A program made the position numbers and the translations under genes. Under the pieces are notes generated by a model, which saw nothing but the letters and a program-made list of their open reading frames with translations, did not search any database and was not told the origin of the DNA. Source: Arbacia lixula (Eukaryota; Echinodermata; Echinoidea; Arbacioida; Arbaciidae). Taken from it: a stretch of 64,000 bases of DNA. The stretch lies in the NCBI GenBank assembly GCA_963669155.1, contig OZ022581.1:4477299-4541298 (forward strand). The letters run 5' to 3'. Every line of letters begins with the position of its first letter. The stretch's first letter is position 1. This document shows, one piece after another, positions 60,749 through 64,000 of this stretch.

Positions 60749-60900
60749 GATGTTTCAGTTTTTCTGCTTTCAGTTTTTCTGCTTTACAATGGCAAAACAA
60801 GCTCATCCGCTGACTAACCGGTAACGTACCATTTCCTCACGTGCCTTGCTGTCTCATGCCTCTAGATGGCGCTCGGTTAAAATAAATCGACATCAAGCTA
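60749..60900 (-). promoter_or_regulatory. PIGO: PIGO 5' UTR / promoter region
   Basis: Immediately upstream of the PIGO ATG. Contains a CACGTG E-box (tcacgtgcc near 60838) and two direct copies of ttcagtttttctgct. No transcription start is proved. Confidence 0.35.
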
Positions 60901-61112
60901 GATTCAAACGAAAACGAACCATTCGCAGATAATTTAGCAGACATACCTAAATAATGTGCAAAAGACTATCAAATGAGAAGGAAAGAGACAAATAAAAGGG
61001 TATGAAATGGGATAACGATGGGGAGAAGAACAAAGAGGAAGGGAAAAAGGGAGAATATGTGATAAAGGTACAGAGGCAAATAGAGGAATAACTTAACGCA
61101 GAAAAATAAATA

Positions 61113-61680
61113 CAGTTGATGCCAGAAGTTTGCATACACCAAGGAAATTCGAAGAAAAGTCGACACTTGCCAAACATCATACAATTTACTGTATCTTATA
61201 AAATATGTGTGCTATCACGACGAATTTGATATCAAACAAATCTGTATGTCATTCCCCTTCTTCACATTGTTTTGTCATCAGGCGCTGAAAGACTTGACAA
61301 AAACATTTCATATTTGTTCTGGTTACTTCTCAACAAAATCAGTTCAGATTACCCTCTTTTGTTCAGTGGTGACATATCATGATAGAAAATGTAATATAAA
61401 TCATATATTTGACATTGATATATTTCTATTGAAACGATGTTTGAAAATAACATAACAAACAATAGAATACATTTGGAACGAATATTACTTTTTTTCTTCA
61501 AAGAAAATTACACCTGAGATATAATTTAATCCCAACGGCATTCCAATCATGTGAAAGAGCTTAATACGCTCTTCCATTTGTTACAAATTCGCCATGGTAG
61601 TATTTATATTTCTGAATATATAGTAAATTTTACACTGTTTGGCAAGCGAACAAATTTCACTGAAATCCATGGGTGTATGT
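61113..61680. mobile_element. Tc1-like non-autonomous element, copy B
   Basis: TA then cagttgatgccagaagtttg at the left. It is similar along its length to 13342-13984. The right end stops after gggtgtatgtaa, where the LINE begins. Confidence 0.75.
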
Positions 61681-64000
61681 AAGGTTTTCTTCAAATCCAA
61701 GTGCTTACTTTTCTTTACCAGGTTTTAATTTAGTAAAAAATAGTCGAACTAATAAACATGGAGGTGGTGTTGCATTCTATGTACCAGAAACTTTGAAATT
61801 TGAAATCAGAGATGATTTAAATTATATGAATTCAACTCTTGAATCATTGTTTATTGAAGTTGAATATTCCCAGGGGAAAAATTATCTTTTTGGAATTATT
61901 TATAGACCTCCTCAATCTTCCCAATATGATTTCTTGAATTCGATTCATACTATTCTCAATAATAACCAATTTTCAAATAAGAACACTTTTATAATGGGAG
62001 ACTTCAATATTGACTTGCTTTTGTGCAACGAAGAGTCTTTCCCAAAAGACTTTTTGGAGTCCATGTCATCCGCCTCATTTCTCCCCCTCATTACAAAACC
62101 AACTCGAATTACAGACCACTCTGCTTCGTTGATAGATAATATATTTATTAATATACAACCGCTTCCTGAATCTGGCATTCTACTTTCTGATATTTCTGAT
62201 CATTTCCCAGTATTTACTTACTTTTCATTTAAGAATAAAGTGAATCATTTACATGATGATCTCTACGCCCCTCGGAGATGGAAACGGGAGGAGCTTGAAC
62301 GTTTGAAAGAAAGTCTAAGCACGGTCGATTGGTCTATGGTATATAATGGAAATGATGTATCCTCTTGTTATGATCTATTCATCGATGTACTGAATGAACG
62401 TATTAAAGCAAATACTCATACTTGTTTACGAAGTAAATCGGACCGTAAAAAAGTACCTATGCTTCCCTGGATAACACAAGGACTTCTAAGATCTATCAAT
62501 CGTAAAAATGATTTATTTTGTAAATACAAACTAGACCATGAAGACAGTTTGAAAACTAAATACACATCTTATAAAAATAAATTAACTACTCTCTTAAGAT
62601 TGGCAAAGAAAAAGTATTATGCTCGACAATTTGAATTGTATAAACGTGATATGAAATCGACATGGAAAATAATAAACAATGTACTGAATAAACATAGAAA
62701 GTCAACATATATCAATGAGTTACGCTGTAGCGATCGCTTGCTGAATCAATCTCCTGATATTGCTGAAGCCATTAATAACTATTTTGTTAATATAGGTCCC
62801 GATCTCGCACGAAATATTCCAAGCACAAGGACACATTTTAGTGATTATCTACAAAATGCCAATTCGGCATCTATATTTATGACCCCCACTGACAGAAATG
62901 AAATTTTAGATATTGTAAATAATCTTCAAAATAAAAAAAGCCCCGGGTTTGACGGATTAGATAATTATTTGTTAAAAAACATCATTATAGAAATTATTGA
63001 CCCTTTAGTGCACATTATAAATGTCTCTTTACTAAATGGATCTGTACCAAATGTACCTCTATTCAAAAAGGGAAAACGTGATGAAATAAGTAACTATAGG
63101 CCAATATCTTTATTAACTTCGTTTTCTAAAATCTTAGAAAAAGTTGTATATACTAGAGTAATTGACTTTTTCGATCATTGTAATATCTTGTGTAATTCTC
63201 AATTTGGGTTTAGGAAGAAGCACAGTACTACTCACGCGATTTTAACATTAATAGACAAAATAACAAGATCATTTGAATGTTCATCCCATACTGTTGGTGT
63301 TTTCCTAGACTTCTCCAAGGCCTTCGACACCATAGATCACGATATTCTCTTATACAAACTTCATCACTACGGTATCAGAGGCAGGGCCTTGGAATGGTTC
63401 AGGAATTACCTTACCGACAGAAGTCAATTTGTTTTTGTAAATGGTTGTAAGTCATCTTTAAAACCTGTTGTTTGTGGAGTCCCACAAGGCAGTTTACTCG
63501 GGCCTCTTTTGTTTGTGATATACATTAATGATTTTTATACTTCATCTGAGCAGTTGTCATTTATATTATTTGCAGACGACTCAAATTTGTTTTTTTCTCA
63601 TTCCGATCCACATACACTATTGTCTATTGTAAATCATGAATTGAAAAATGTGCATGATTGGATTAGAGCGAATAAATTGTCCTTAAATATAAACAAAACT
63701 AATTATATGTTATTTAGTAAAACGCTGAATGACATTGACGGAGATGTTATATTTAATGGAAATGTTCTAAAAAGAGTATCTTCATTAAAGTTTCTTGGTA
63801 TTTTTATTGATGACAAGTTGACATGGAAAGATCATATAGATTATATAAGAAAAGTGATTTCACGTAATGTTGGCGTACTAAATAAACTTAGATACTCTTT
63901 TCCACCATCAATTCTGCAATTATTATATTCTACATTAATTTTACCCCACTTGTATTATGGTATCCTTGCTTGGGGCAATGCTGCTGCATGCTATCTTGAA
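61681..64000 (+). mobile_element. Non-LTR retrotransposon (CR1/Jockey-type LINE), 5'-truncated, runs off the window
   Basis: One open frame (codon starts at 61682, 61721 and so on) continues to the window end. It begins within the endonuclease domain (YFSLPGFN, NKHGGGVAFYVP, IIYRPPQSS, MGDFNID, SDHFPVF). It then enters the reverse transcriptase: SPGFDGL, NYRPISLLTSFSKILEKVV, FGFRKKHSTTHAI, FLDFSKAFDTIDHDIL, GVPQGSLLGPLLF and the catalytic FADDS, then SLKFLGIFID. The N-terminal endonuclease half is absent, so it is 5'-truncated, inserted at or next to the Tc1-like element. Compared with relatives, about 10 codons seem missing before LFKKG (NGSVPNVPLFKKG). The 3' end is outside. Confidence 0.92.

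Overview
The window is nuclear DNA of an animal. It is AT-rich, with long introns, GT-AG splice sites, no operons, many miniature transposons and an open LINE reverse transcriptase at the right edge. Gene content (twisted gastrulation, PIG-O, ANKAR, pyruvate dehydrogenase phosphatase) and protein divergence suggest an invertebrate deuterostome, most likely an echinoderm or hemichordate. The species cannot be fixed from this sequence.

Four protein-coding genes are supported. (1) TWSG1, minus strand: three coding exons between 2135 and 302, and probably a non-coding first exon at about 20.0-20.4 kb behind an intron of about 18 kb. (2) PDP1, plus strand, 24085-25665, intronless in the coding part, the mitochondrial pyruvate dehydrogenase phosphatase catalytic subunit. 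(3) ANKAR, minus strand: seven phase-compatible exons from 44955 to 33272, with two weaker upstream exon candidates to 47518. (4) PIGO, minus strand: seven exons from 60748 to 51327 giving a complete predicted protein of 1124 residues. The four genes have unrelated jobs (BMP modulation, mitochondrial carbon metabolism, an ankyrin/armadillo scaffold, GPI-anchor synthesis in the ER); nothing suggests joint function.

The rest is introns and intergenic DNA full of small repeats: TTAA-flanked piggyBac-like MITEs (at least four families), TA-flanked Tc1/mariner-like MITEs, a PIF/Harbinger-like pair with CAG target duplications, a MITE pair with 5-bp target duplications, a tRNA-derived SINE, a pogo-like remnant, a decayed LINE fragment, a 36-bp minisatellite and long GA/GT microsatellites. 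A LINE with an uninterrupted frame runs from about 61681 off the right edge.

The most unusual pattern is repeated short-range tandem duplication across exon edges. The 5' splice-site region of TWSG1 exon 1 (three copies) and of two ANKAR exons (three and two copies), the 3' splice-site region of a PIGO exon, and the 3' end of TWSG1 each have decayed direct copies next door, mostly with periods of about 150-200 bp. Several copies keep the reading frame, and some keep the splice signal. Similar duplications without exons occur at 8.5-10 kb and 12.2-12.8 kb. No wholly new multi-gene system was seen.
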